A DNA stretch of 64,000 nt from Mesodorylaimus sp. YZB2_4 (Eukaryota > Nematoda > Enoplea > Dorylaimida > Dorylaimidae). The stretch's first letter is position 1, and the number at the start of each line of letters is the position of its first letter. The notes beneath the pieces are model-generated. The model had not been told where the DNA came from. It saw only the letters and a list, made by a program, of their open reading frames with translations, and did no database searches. The stretch lies in NCBI GenBank assembly GCA_030248295.1, contig JASANH010000782.1, forward strand, positions 124,001 to 188,000, written 5' to 3'. Shown here piece after piece: positions 53,681-64,000 of the stretch. The position numbers and the translations under genes are program-made.

Positions 53681-55719
53681 TCACGAACTGCTGGCATTGA
53701 AGGTCTTCGAGACAGTTTGCAAATCTGGCGGATCATTAAATGGTGGTCTTTTCGCCATCGCGATTATATACTCCGGAAAATCAGTGGCTTTTGCGCAAAA
53801 ATAGAATTCACAGCCGACAGCAGCATTCTTTGCATCTCCATATTTGCAAGGGGGTCCTTTATAATCTGTCTCCTCATGTTCATAGTCAATCCTTTTTCCA
53901 TGAGGAAAACACTTGTTTGGGTGTTCTGGAACGCTCGTGATATAATAATTTGTGTACGATACTGGGCACGTTTTTTCCTCTGTATTACAGCTGATAAAAC
54001 CACCAAAGGCGACCGAATATCTGTGATCTAAATCATAATTGCGGCTGGTGCAAACACTTACATCGAAGGCAAAATGTGAGCTTATGTAATGTCCAGGACA
54101 TGATTGAGTGGCAGTGAATGGGTTTGGTTGACTCTTTGTATAAACTCCACCGAACATGTAGCCACTGCGCTCGCTTATATTTTTACCAGTTCCGTCACAA
54201 TAGTAAATATATATTTTTATTGGGACTTTTTTAACACTATCTCCCTCTTTGGTTTCATGGAGATGGATCCCAGCGACAAGCAGCCTTTTTTCATACATTT
54301 CTGGGCATGCCATCGTCCCTGTCATACCATTCACTCGCGATAAATCTGTAATCGAGCATGGTTTCGTCTGTTCGTATCCGGAATCAGAATGATCAAAGCA
54401 CATTTGAAACATGCCGCCGAATGTGTAATTATGGCTCAGATATTTGCAAGTGGCATTCATGTTGGCGTAAAAGTCAAAATTTGATGCCTTAGGATCCATG
54501 CAGCCGGCTTTTCCATTCATTTGGAAATATAAATTGGTTGCATTTTGAATTACTTTAGAAATTTTGGCGCCAGCAACGATGCTCACACCATCGATATCAT
54601 TATGTGTGATACTCTGATGTATATATTCACCAGAACGATCCAAAGCGACTAAATCGTCGATGGCGAGATATGGCGATTCTGTACCAGCTTTGCCTTCGAC
54701 ACCAGCCGCTTTATCAATAAAATTTTGAATCAATTTTGTTATTTCTGGGCCGCCTCTCGTGGTCATTTCGGAATGGCGTAGGGAGTTTGTCAATGCCTTT
54801 GTATCAGTTTCTTCAGTTCCATGACTCGCTTCCATTTTAATGGAAAAAGTACCGCAGAAGTCAGCTGACGCCGATGCCTGCATTTTTTCAATTGTCGACG
54901 ATTCTTCCATAACAGCGTTGGTATCGATATAATCAGTCTGTGATACTTCCATGCCAACTGTAGCTCTGGTTATGACATGAGTTCCAAAATCACGCACTAA
55001 TAATTGCGCCATAAAATCAGCCATTTTATCTTGTTTTGTTTCGACCATGTGTGCAATATCGATTAAACGCCTTTTAAAAGGATCGCTGAGTCGAGAATTG
55101 GGTTGTAGGACGACAGTGTAAGTGTGATATTGCAATTTAGTACGCAACATTGACGACGAATGCGAAACAGATTTTTGTTTGACGCTTTGATGTTCATAAC
55201 TAAGTGAACCAGATACAGAGGCTTGCTCTTTTTTTGCACTAGCTTCAATATTTACACTGTATGTTGTCGAATCGAAATAATCTTGAAAACTGCTGTAATA
55301 ACTAGCAACTGAGTCTAAATGGCTTTCTTTTATGTCCAAAACTATGACGTTATCCGGCACGAGATAGTGGCCGTCCGTTGTTGTCTTACATTTGTAGAAT
55401 GTCGTCTCTACGATCCCTGGCATCACAACATTTCTTAAATTATCCCATCCAACGCCGACTATATTTGTGAGTAATTTCAATTTTTTTGTCAGTGGATAGC
55501 CAAGTTTTTTGCGACAATTAGTAACTGCTGTTTTCACGTTCGGTTCCGTCAAATGCATTTGTCTTGTAAAGTTAAATTCAGGGTATTCTTCTTGAGTTGG
55601 GTCTTGTTGCGTTTCAGTCGGTGATGTTAAGCAAGCCTATAGTAATGAAACACCAAAGAAAAAGGTCTCTGAAGCAACAGCAAAAACTTACCAATAGAAT
55701 AAAAGATAAAAGCATCATT
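53681..55719 (-). CDS. MPEG1/perforin-2-like MACPF protein
   Basis: The main open frame (55558-53681) encodes 625 residues. The N-terminal part contains GVGWDNLRN, CKTTTDGHYLVPDN and the long amphipathic segments of a MACPF domain. The MACPF signature is VRDFGTHVITRATVG (the usual GG reads GM here), followed by the TRGGPEI region. After about residue 350 a P2-like domain with repeated FGG(M/V) and paired cysteines follows (FGGMFQMCFDH, YMFGGVYTKSQ, FGGFISC). A signal-peptide exon lies upstream (55719-55693, GTAAGT donor, 55-base intron to TATAG at 55638). The linker between that acceptor and the main frame is out by one base near a CCC at 55619-55622, so the 5' end is either frameshifted, misread or differently spliced. 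No C-terminal membrane helix is present, unlike vertebrate MPEG1, so it may be secreted. By family it is a pore-forming innate-immune effector in phagosomes. Confidence 0.85.
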
Positions 55720-55764
55720 TTTCTCCTATCTAGTCAAAGCTGAAGAACTGAAAAACTGGATGAA

Positions 55765-55965
55765 ATCCTGTCCATATGGCACTTTTAATGTGCAAAGATC
55801 TCCATGCAATGACGAGTATGTATATGACCTTTTTCAGACTTGTGCAAGTCGACGTGTACAAAAACTGTAGAAGTACAGAATTGATGACCTGGATCGCGGG
55901 GAAGTTCTCAAAGTCCTAGACCCTGCGCATCACTACACGGAATGAGATTTTTCTGAGCAGCTATC
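55765..55965 (+). repeat. Dispersed ~200-bp direct repeat, copy 2
   Basis: Matches 50929-51135 (CATATGGCACTTTTAATGTG, ATCTCCATGCAATGACG, GTCGACGTGTACAAAA, TTCTCAAAGTCC). It lies just upstream of the MACPF promoter side. Confidence 0.6.
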
Positions 55966-56600
55966 TGTATCCCATTTGCAAAAAATGTATCGTCCAGGTT
56001 TTACAAGCCGTGTTTCTGTTTAGTGATTACATACCTACAGTATATGTGAAAGAGAGCGAGCAAACCTGATTTATGACGAGTTTTCTTTAAAGACGTGGTA
56101 CTAGCAGCTGAAGTTAAGCTGGGGTCCAAGTAGTGCCAGAGGCTAGCTTCGGTCTCGGCCAGTATATCCTCCAGATAATTTTTCTCTTGAGGCTTCCGTC
56201 GCAGCAGCGTAAAGAAAAAACGTTTTTTGCGCAAAGAGCGTTGAATTTTTCCTGATTCTCAGCAGTTTATGACAAGTTGCACCAATCCGAATTCAAATTC
56301 GTGTTTCTTGGTCCTCGAGTGCACTGTCAAGTGTTTGATCAATGAATAAAGAATGAAGAATGAATGAATTATCTGTAGAAATAAATGTGCGCGAAAAAAA
56401 ATGACATCGTATAAAATATGCAGTTGAGAAATCCATATGTAAAAAAACCATGGATGGATATGTAATACTGTCAAATATTCTGTCCAATCCGGGAAGTTAG
56501 CATGCTGGAATAGAATCCCTTGAAAACGAATGGGTGAAGACTAGGAGAATGATGATCACGAACAAAGAAATGGGACTCGGAGGATGCGGCCGAAGGTTTC

Positions 56601-57028
56601 ATGGACGAGGATGAAAATCCTGTGCCAGCAGCGAACTCGCTGACACAGGGCTTCGATTTCGACCCGCCATTAGATCATTGCTCCTGGCGATGCTCGATGT
56701 AAGTTTAAACTCATAGTCATTGTGTAAACCTTTTTGGCATACTGTACGCATGGGGTTTTTCTGGTTTACTAATCCACCTGTGGTTGCTGGCCTCAGTTGC
56801 GACTTGCCATTTATTTTCTTCAATTCACCTCTCCGCAATGCATTTGTATTTGTGCGATTATGTGACAGCACAGTGGAAATGCGAAATCTTTTTGCCAGGC
56901 ACAACAGCCTCCTCAACGCAAAGACGCTTCTATTTTTCAGACATTTTCGAAAGGAGAACGCGAACAGGCCACCGTGCATCAACAGCAGAAGCTCTGGACA
57001 CCAGCAACACTACAACCAAGCATTTTGA
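56601..57028 (+). CDS. Two-exon protein of unknown function
   Basis: Exon 1 (56601-56698) encodes MDEDENPVPAANSLTQGFDF..., ends CSWRCS plus two bases, and meets a GTAAGT donor. A 98-base intron ends TGGCCTCAG (56796). Exon 2 resumes in the right phase with CDLPFIFFNSPLRNAFVFVRL and continues through EMRNLFARHNSLLNAKTLLFFRHFRKEN to a stop at 57028. The joined CSWRCS-ICD cysteine cluster looks like half of a zinc ribbon. The reading frame also extends upstream of the ATG for several acidic residues (WDSEDAAEGF), so earlier exons are possible. The family is not recognised. Confidence 0.35.
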
Positions 57029-58340
57029 TGTTAGAAGTCAATCAATAAACTCTGAAGTTCCTGTTGGTTAGTTTCACTGTCAGATCTGACTTGTGTTGCC
57101 TTAGTTGCGGGCTTTTTTGTCTCGTGGCAGCAGAGTGCGGGTATGTGCTTGGGTACTAAGTAAAATATGACTGAATGAACAACATTTACAGTACAGCAAA
57201 GTAATTCATGTTACGGAATCGCATCACTGGGCAGCAGTCTTTACGCGGTCCAAGGGCTCATCAGCCGAAACCAAGCCAGTATAGAACAGAAGTTTAGGAG
57301 GACCATTGAATTTAATCACTCCGCATCCTGGGAATTCCACTGAAAATCTACAGTACATCGACATGTAGGTTTTTTCCATGCGCGTCTTGACCACAGTCAT
57401 TACCGCACTGTGAGCCATTCAAAGTGCTACAAAAAACAACACACAGCTGTTCGTTGATAATAAAATTGCTTTTCTCATGTTTCACTAAGCCGGTTTTTGC
57501 TTTAGAGTACTGTCGCTTTCGGACACATTTCGTTGCAGTTCACTTCTCAATGGTGACTCGTACCCGCAACTCTGATCATGCGAATGAACACTCGCCGATG
57601 ATGGCATCTGAAAATGGTTGTACTGTAGGTACAGTACTGTAAGTGTGTCTACACATTTGATTGCGTCCTACCCAACATAGTACAGTATTGTACAAGTACA
57701 TTGTACAGTACAGTACAATATTGTACACTGCATTTTGTCGCATGCTCCTTACCGTTAGCGGTAATGTCCGCAAGTCGTCTACATTTTTTGAACTCGTCTT
57801 CAAATGGCAGCCGCAAATTAGTGTGCTATGCATTTTTCGTCTTCAAGGGTCCCTCAATAAGCCATAAGAACCAAACTCGTCGTCCGTTTCTTCTCGATTC
57901 TCCACAAGTCGGTATTGATCATTTTTGGGTACTCGCCATTCATAGAATTTGGTTTTAATACTGGCCTAATCTGACAAGATGACAAAAACTTGGCGTATCT
58001 AAAATTACGGTTGTTTCATCTACGTATTTGATCACACATCTATCCGCCGCAAGCCCGACTGCCTGACTGCCTTTCAGGAACATATTTTTCCTACGGGCTG
58101 GTTCAACGTGTCATAAACTGCGCAATCAGGAAAAATTCACCGCTCTTTGCGCGAAAATTAGTTTTATTTACACTGCGCGAGCGGTTCTTTTTTCTGCTGA
58201 GATATTTTGGCTGCTTACTAGCTATATCCCACTCCTCTGTCTTTTGCATAGGCCATTACATTCCATGCCAGAACGCCCCTAATTGCTACTACGTCTTTAA
58301 GAGAAGGTTTCTGAAAGACTCGCCCCGGGGCCGGTTAGTC
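57029..58340. other. Intergenic with TACAGTA palindromes
   Basis: 57618-57635 and 57675-57727 are built from TAGTACAGTATTGTACAAG-type units, i.e. overlapping GTACAATATTGTAC and GTACAGTAC palindromes. Around 58110-58160, CAGGAAAAATTCACCGCTCTTTGCGCGAAAA is repeated inverted at 56205-56262. No gene was found. Confidence 0.45.
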
Positions 58341-58342
58341 GA

Positions 58343-58865
58343 ATTTTTTTACCCCCCTTTTTAAGTGCTCTTTCGAACGTACTCACAAAACTGATTGTCT
58401 TCGCGGGAGTAAAATTTCCTTTAAATGCCTATATATGGATATATAGCACATTACTGTATAGGTAAAAAGTCGTCACTTTTGGTCAAAAAGTCATACTTGC
58501 TTTTTTCATGGTCTAGAATGTGACTGATCACAGGCTGATCACGGAAGGTTTTTGTGGAATATCTCATGAACGCTTAAAGCTAGTTTGAATTTCAAAAAAA
58601 TTCGGATTCCTTAAAATGTTGCGGTCATTTCTAAAACTTTGAAATTGTTCTAGACCATGAAAAAAGCAAGTTATGACTTTTTGACCAAAAGTGACCACTT
58701 TTTACCTATACAGTAATGTGCTATATTTCCATATACAGTATAGGAAGAAAAGAAAGAAAAGAAATTCCATTTAAAAGAAATTTTACTCCCGCGAAGACAA
58801 TCAGTTTTGTGCGTACGTTCGATAGAGCACTTAAAAAGGAGGGGGGGGGGCAAAAAATCTACTGG
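58343..58865. mobile_element. Foldback element with ~190-bp inverted arms
   Basis: The left arm (about 58343-58525) and right arm (about 58645-58865) are inverse copies. They share TTTTTAAGTGCTCT.TCGAACGTAC.CACAAAACTGATTGTCTTCGCGGGAGTAAAATTTC, a divergent AT-rich middle, and TAGCACATTACTGTATAGGTAAAAAGT through TTTTTTCATGGTCTAGAA. The right arm has an additional AAGAAAAGAAAG stretch. The 120-base centre has no coding sequence. The G run at 58841-58850 and C run at 58351-58356 are part of the ends. Confidence 0.75.
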
Positions 58866-59184
58866 CCAAGCATATTCCTTACGGGTCGAGTCTGTCATAT
58901 ACTCTCTTTTAAATGGAATGGCGCACAGACCTCTTGTGTATTGCAAATTTTGAATTTCACGCTATAAACTGCCCATGCTAGTTTTACATAGCCACTTATG
59001 ACAGTGATGAAAACTTCCATTCGATGGAACCTAGGCCAAAGACATTAGTGTACATAAAAGTGTCAGGTCGTCCTGGATAGGTTGGACTTCAGTGGCTGAT
59101 TATTCGTTGCCAAGCACTCGAACTGTCCATGCCTACACACTGTATGGAATTTTTACGGCATACAGAGCACTCGCAATTTTCTTT

Positions 59185-59620
59185 TTACGATGGACGTCCT
59201 GCCAGCACTCTTCCTCTTACAGCCTGGGCGAAAGCACACACCCATTCCAACTTTTTTTTACTAGCTAAGCGAAGGATTATACAGTAGAGATTTGCAAACG
59301 CTTCATCCCTGCTTGCTCCAAAGGCGCTGAATGCCAGACATTTCAGACACTCCTGGGGCGATTTCGCTCTTAAAATGGTGATGAAGGTCTCTAATAATCG
59401 AAAACAGAGCCTGTACAGCCTGTTCAGTGCCAAACACAATTGGCCACGATTTAAGTCCGTCTCGCTATGCCTAATCGGACTATACGTCTCATTATCCTTG
59501 AATGCGTGCTTCAAAGAATTTTTTTCGGATTTCTTACTTTCGCTACTGAAAGCTCTTCATTCTATGGCATCTACGGCGTGCGTTATTGCAAATAGTGCTC
59601 GTGAAACATCCGAGACTTTA
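59185..59620 (-). pseudogene. Coherent minus frame with one stop, unrecognised
   Basis: From about 59660 the minus frame reads SLVFKIKVSDVSRALFAITH..., meets TGA near 59565, and continues in the same frame to 59185. The continuation includes RGQLCLALNRLYRLCFRLLETFITILRA and QECLKCLAFSAFGASRDEAFANLY. The helix-rich composition looks protein-like. A CTTTCAG acceptor right after the stop could make the downstream part a separate exon. No family can be assigned with confidence. Confidence 0.2.
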
Positions 59621-60424
59621 ATTTTGAAGACCAGACTAGAACCACTTCTACTTTGAAAACCTGACTTGCTTCAGTCTAGTTTCTCTTCAGTAGCTTATTC
59701 AAACCGTTGAATTCCAAGAAACATTTCGAATATAACGAAGATTTTGGGTTACTGCCCTTTAATTACCACTGGATGGGGCTCTTGTAAAAACTTAGAGTCG
59801 CTACAATCTACTGTATCATCATTTTTGCTTCCTCAAGCAGCAAGTAAAGTTCGACGCGGCTCACTTTTAAGCCTGAAGAGTGTCTGCCCCATCGAACTAA
59901 ATTTCGAGCTTAAAATGTGTTCGAATCAGATTTAGTGTAAGCAAGTCAGATTTTCAAGTTCTCAGGCGTGTACCCACAAAACACGTTCCTGAGCCGCTTG
60001 TTTTGAGTTAAATCGCGCAAATTCTTGGTTTTACCAGAACAAAAGGGTACTGTAATTCTAAGTGGTCTTTTGATACAGTGACACCTGGATCCAGAGACCA
60101 CTTAGCTATGCACTCTTGTTTGTGAGGTGATATTGAAATTGGAAAAACCCAGTTTTGAAAGAGCAAAAGGCTGAAAATTCGCGAGAAGAAAATCAAATTG
60201 GCTTTCACTTATTATTGCCAAGACTCAAACCATGGTTCATTCAAGTCAAGGTTTCCTGGCTATTATTTTGCTTATCATGGTAAGACTTCAGCACTCCAAC
60301 ATTCAAAGCAGTTCATAAATATCTCCTTGATTACGGCAAATAAGGGAGCTCAGCAGTGCTATCGGATGAAAACACAACACCTAGGAGGTGGGACGGCAAA
60401 ATGAAGCATAGCACTCATAGAATA

Positions 60425-60600
60425 GCGGCCTGGTGGTGCAGCAGTTCAGCATTCATCTCTCCGTATTGCTTGGCAGCGAGTAGCTCGTCCAGGGGTTAAG
60501 CCCCCCTTGATAGAGATCAGTTTGCGAACCATAAACCTTCGCTGACCTTGCACGCCAGGTGGTGGATGACTCACCTAGTATCGTAGAGGCGCAGAGCTCG
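60425..60600 (+). mobile_element. tRNA-derived SINE, family B, copy 2
   Basis: GCGGCCTGGTGGTGCAGCAGTTCAGCATTCATCTCTCCGTATTGCTTGG, then the B-box-like GGGGTTAAGCCCC, followed by a body with CTTGCACGCCAGGTGGTGGATGACTCACC. The head matches 41646-41762 inverted and the body matches 53138-53195. Confidence 0.6.
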
Positions 60601-60849
60601 CAGCTCGCCCGCCATAGTCCGCGGAGTCGGTTTGCGCTCCAAACGCGCTTTTAATGCCAGCGGCCTTTTCTGATTTTGCAAAGCAGTTTTTGTATTACAG
60701 CGCGCAGCGGTTGATAAGTAGGTTGTTTCGATGTTGTCTGCTAAGTGCGCGAAATCGTGTGACTCCGCAAGCCTATAGTCGACCTCGGATAATTGCAACA
60801 AGTCCCCATTCCCTGATTTTTGAGCTACAGTATGGTTTACAGAGTTGCA

Positions 60850-62316
60850 ACCAATGGTCGACCGCAGCAAATTTTCAGACTTTTGATGACAAAAAAACAC
60901 CTTTTATCTTCACCAGTAGTACGCGTTCAAACCTTTCAAAATTTTTTGTCTTCTCTTCTCCTCGGTCGTTCATTCTCGATAATGCAATTTCGGCTTTATC
61001 ATGACTCTTATTCCCAACTGGAATGGCATCTGATCCGAAAGGGAAAAGTTGGGAGGCGATGGCTCAGCTGATATAGGCGTTGATCCGCCTTGCTGGCCCG
61101 CAACCCTGACTGGGAGGCCGAGGTTCTATTCCGACGGAGGACGGCAGTTTAGTAGCTTATCGTTGGCTTTGGACACCTGGCTCCGGGCGACACCGTTACT
61201 GTCAAACGGCGGACGCCCACTCAAGGAGTAGAGAATTGGGAAACTGTCTTCAAACACCAGTCGAGATGGTCCCTAAGCCCAAGCCCCTTCTCACCCAGTA
61301 TGCCCTCGTGTGAAGGTGCGCCCCGTGAAGTCACAGGAAACCTGCCATGAGAGCTGGTCATCTCCAGGGACAGGTCGGGATCACCTTTTTCCGGGATCGC
61401 GATCAGGGCAAGCCCGACCGGGATTGGGATTTTTGTTTGAGGTCGAACATTGTTTGCACTTACGAAGGAGATGAGTCTTTTTTCCAGACTAAAGCACACT
61501 TTAGTCGTCCAGGTTTTTTATCAGGTCGAGTTTTAGTCATTACAAATAAGCTGAAATTGATGAGTACCATATTTCCTCGAAATTCTCTCCGCGGGAGTAA
61601 TTTTTTCAAATGGGTCCCAGACGGGGGAGAATTACCAGAGGGGGAGGATTTCCAGAGGGGGGGAGAATAAAGTTCAATCGGGGTCTAGACAGGGGAGAAT
61701 AACTAGAGGGGGGAAGGATTTCGAGGAAATACGGTACATTCGCAGTTTCGATACGCGTCCAGCAAGGTCAGCCTCGGCGCAGTAAAGTCAGTGTTGCTAT
61801 CATTATCGATTTGAGCCGATGTTGCTGTTGCCTCTTCATCGCTACTGCTTCATGGCAGATATGATGGATCAGAGTGTACCTGCCATGCTCATGCATATCA
61901 TAATTATTAGCAGAATCCTGATGCCTCAATGTCAGGGTCAGGATTGGGATCCCAACCTATCCCTCACAGCCGCGCTTATCATATCATGACTGCTTGCCAG
62001 CTAATATGATTGGAAGTCCCGTAGAGAACTGAGCCGGCGCGGCCCAACCCGCAAAACTTTTAAAAAATATGGGGAAGTTGTGGGAAAAGTTTGTGGAGGC
62101 TTTTACGAAATAGAAATCCGCTCCATGAATCAAAAACGATTTGTCTTCGAAGGAGATGGCATCTTGTCCAAACTGCGTTTGGAAGGGGGAGGGGGTCTGG
62201 CTGAAGTGGTCGACCATTTTTGAAGGGGGTTCGCGATAAGTGGTCGGCATGCGGTCAGGGGGAGGGGGGTCAAAAAATCGAGATTTTGTGCGGTCAACCT
62301 TCATGGATGGCCTTCA
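60850..62316 (-). mobile_element. Second copy of the Harbinger-like transposon, one end lost
   Basis: Inverse of 3638-5091 over almost its whole length. Matching landmarks are GCATTATCGAGAATGAACG, GGCATCTGATCC, the GGCGGACGCCCACTCAAGGAG block, CTAAAGTGTGCTTT, GATGTTGCTGTTGCC, AATATGATTGGAAGTCC and CAAAAAATCGAGATTTTGTGCGGTCAACC...CATGGATGGCC at 62266-62316. The low-coordinate end stops at CCAATGGTCGACCGCAGC, short of the terminal repeat. Divergence is moderate. It carries a nested MITE absent from the first copy. Confidence 0.75.
61568..61733. mobile_element. Nested 166-bp MITE, TIR CRTATTTCCTCGAAAT, 4-bp TSD
   Basis: Starts CATATTTCCTCGAAAT and ends ATTTCGAGGAAATACG (16-bp ends, one mismatch), flanked by GTAC on both sides (61564-61567 and 61734-61737). 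The other transposon copy (about 4262-4286, inverse) has the uninterrupted site GATGAGTACATTCGCAG with a single GTAC, so it is a natural empty site. The interior has GGGGGAGAATAAC/CCAGAGGGGG-type repeats. Confidence 0.88.
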
Positions 62317-62645
62317 AACAGAGGCCCAGAAGAAACTCGGTAATTAACTTGAAAGCAAAAGTACTTTGCAGAATCGCTGTTAAAATATTGTGAGCAATAG
62401 TATGATACAGAGATTCAGCGCTCTCTCGCGGTTGGCTAGAATTTCATACCTCCAGTATCTATGCGAACAAATCGAAATTCGCGGTTGCTTCTCCCACAAA
62501 AACCCAAATGCTTAATCTGAATATCATAGTCTTTTTCAATAATCATACATCGGCGAGTTCTCTGAAATAATTGAACAGGCTAAATTCTGTCAGTTTTCGA
62601 TCTTTAGTTTTTCTGTACGCCACCATTAATTTATGTCTTTCTTAG

Positions 62646-64000
62646 CGAGCATCAACTCTTATATCTGCAAACACCGCAGCCAATTCGAACTATGGTTCCG
62701 ATGGTTCGTATGGCTCATATGATTACAACAACTACGATTATCCGCAGGAAAGTTCTGTGCCTGATCTAACGAATAAGCGTGACTTGTCCAAATGCTTGCC
62801 AGCCTTAAAACAGTACGACGCTTTTGGGCAATTGGTTAATCGACGACAAAAACGCGTCTTGCTCGAAAATTATGTTGGTGTTGGATGGGATAACTTGAGA
62901 AATTTGCCAATGTCTGAAGTATTTGACACGACAGTTTTGCTATGTCAAACCACGCCAGATGGTTTCTACTTTTTGCCGGATAATGTTATTGCATTAGAAG
63001 TTAAAAAAAGTAAATTGGATAACGTGGCTACATTCTTTTCAAGTTTTGAAAGTCATTTTCGCTCAACAACGAGTAGTGTGAATGTTGAAGTCAGTGGCAC
63101 CATACCATCGACTCCAGTATCAGTTGGCGGCTCATTTAGTTACGAATATCAAGATATGAAAAAACAAACATTCCAAACTCAGTCGTCAGTTTTGCGCACC
63201 TCCTTACAATATCATGCCTACGATTTCGTCTTGGATACTGTGAATTCTTATTTCAGTCCAAAACTGAAAGAACGTTTTATGGAAATATCCGACGCCATTG
63301 CAAGCAACCAACCAAAAGTGGCGCAATACTTGGCTCAATTGATTATTCGAGATTATGGTACTCATGTTGTATCAAGGGCAAAAATTGGAGCCGAATTGAG
63401 CAAAGAAGATTATATCGATTTGACAGCTGTCACAAATGAAGCCAGATCAATGACTGGCATGAAAGCCGAAGCATCAGTTGGTTTCAAAGATATTGTAAAA
63501 GTCAAAGTTGGGGCTGGTCATAAAAGTGAGAAAAGTTCGAGAGAAAAATATACTCAATCTCTGCATCATTCTCAAGTCAAATCGAAAGGAGGACTAAATG
63601 TGTTATCCTTGGTTAAAAAGATTCAAAAACTACAAACTGTTAATGTTGGATCGGAAACAGCGACTCCTGACACCGAAACATCAGAAGACTCGAATACCCC
63701 AGATCGAATGAAAGATAGTTATACTCCAACAATCCCCAAGAATTATCAGAAGAATACTATGTTTCATAATGTTCTTCAAAGAGGTTACATGCCCTATAAT
63801 TTTCAAGGAATCCCTTCTGAATTCATGGACTCAGGAATCATGGGTGAGAAGGAGGAAGAGCCAAACGAAGTGGTCCCACTAGATCAAACAGGGGAGCTGC
63901 TCTATCTTATGATTAGCGCGTATACATTGCCGGGCATAGATACAATAAGAGCATACCAAGTTGCTTATTATATCAAAAATGCAACCCTCGAATATATCGA
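62646..64000 (+). CDS. MPEG1/perforin-2-like MACPF protein, partial (runs off the window)
   Basis: The open frame begins right after TCTTTCTTAG (acceptor, 62645) and stays open to the last base, about 451 codons. No start codon or signal-peptide exon was identified upstream. The N-terminal linker is Tyr/Asn/Ser-rich. It is followed by KCLPALKQY, GVGWDNLRNLP and CQTTPDGFYFLPDN, collinear with the other MACPF gene. The MACPF signature is IRDYGTHVVSRAKIG at about 63348-63392. After SQVKSKGG the protein departs from its neighbour: an inserted acidic/proline stretch (about 63650-63880, with TPDTETSEDSNTPD and GEKEEEPNE) precedes the LDQTGELLYLMI region. It is probably an immune pore-former. The P2 and any membrane segment lie beyond the window. 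Confidence 0.85.

Noticed and set aside
60571-61004. 109- and 116-residue opposite frames
   Set aside because: They overlap the SINE family B body and the end of the transposon copy.
62340-62645. Candidate signal-peptide exon for the second MACPF gene
   Set aside because: No ATG-led stretch ends in phase 0 at a credible donor; the true first exon is probably further upstream or beyond a repeat.
1-64000. CRISPR arrays, rRNA genes, bacterial-type operons or Shine-Dalgarno sites
   Set aside because: None seen; introns, SINEs and animal-specific gene families show this is animal nuclear DNA.

Overview
The window is animal nuclear DNA. Genes are split by GT-AG introns, most of them very short (about 41-60 bases where both splice sites can be seen) with GTAAG-type donors. 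Protein-coding islands are separated by kilobases of transposon and SINE debris. The gene content (DEG/ENaC channels, rhodopsin-like 7TM receptors, a GT10 fucosyltransferase, C-type lectins, MPEG1/perforin-2-type MACPF proteins) points to an invertebrate bilaterian. I cannot place the phylum from the sequence alone.

Layout. 0-1 kb: secreted C-type lectin. 1-5.1 kb: a large inverted repeat and a 1.45 kb DNA transposon with matching ends. 5.7-7 kb: single-exon type I membrane protein (vWA-like + TSP1-like + TM). 7.9-9 kb: 7TM receptor with a one-base frame break. 11-24 kb: three copies of a second 7TM receptor (two dead on the minus strand, one intact on the plus strand), interspersed with an OTU-protease fragment, a SINE, a FLYWCH fragment and an alpha-1,3-fucosyltransferase. 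25.5-27.2 kb: a split C-type lectin with a non-LTR retrotransposon in its intron. 30.5-31.1 kb: a complete, very small spliced gene for a six-cysteine secreted peptide, with TATA box and poly(A) signal. 36.1-38.8 kb: a hAT-type MITE, a DEG/ENaC channel, and a tandem copy of that channel's last 90 bases. 40-47.3 kb: a long-TIR element, a SINE, small membrane or secreted proteins and two 7TM receptors (one only a 3' end). 47.6-49.6 kb: a second DEG/ENaC with a long coiled-coil tail. 52.8-55.7 kb: a tiny tail-anchored protein and an MPEG1-type MACPF gene (minus). 56.6-57 kb: a two-exon unknown. 58-62.3 kb: a foldback element, a SINE, and the second, inverted copy of the 3.6 kb transposon with a nested MITE. 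62.6 kb to the end: a second MPEG1-type MACPF gene running off the window.

No operon-like logic is visible. The shared theme is surface sensing and secreted or membrane defence: lectins, two pore-forming MACPF proteins in head-to-head orientation, a vWA/TSP1 receptor-like protein, a cysteine-rich peptide, amiloride-type channels and fast-evolving receptors. Most of these are intron-poor and lie among mobile elements that have duplicated, split or silenced several of them.
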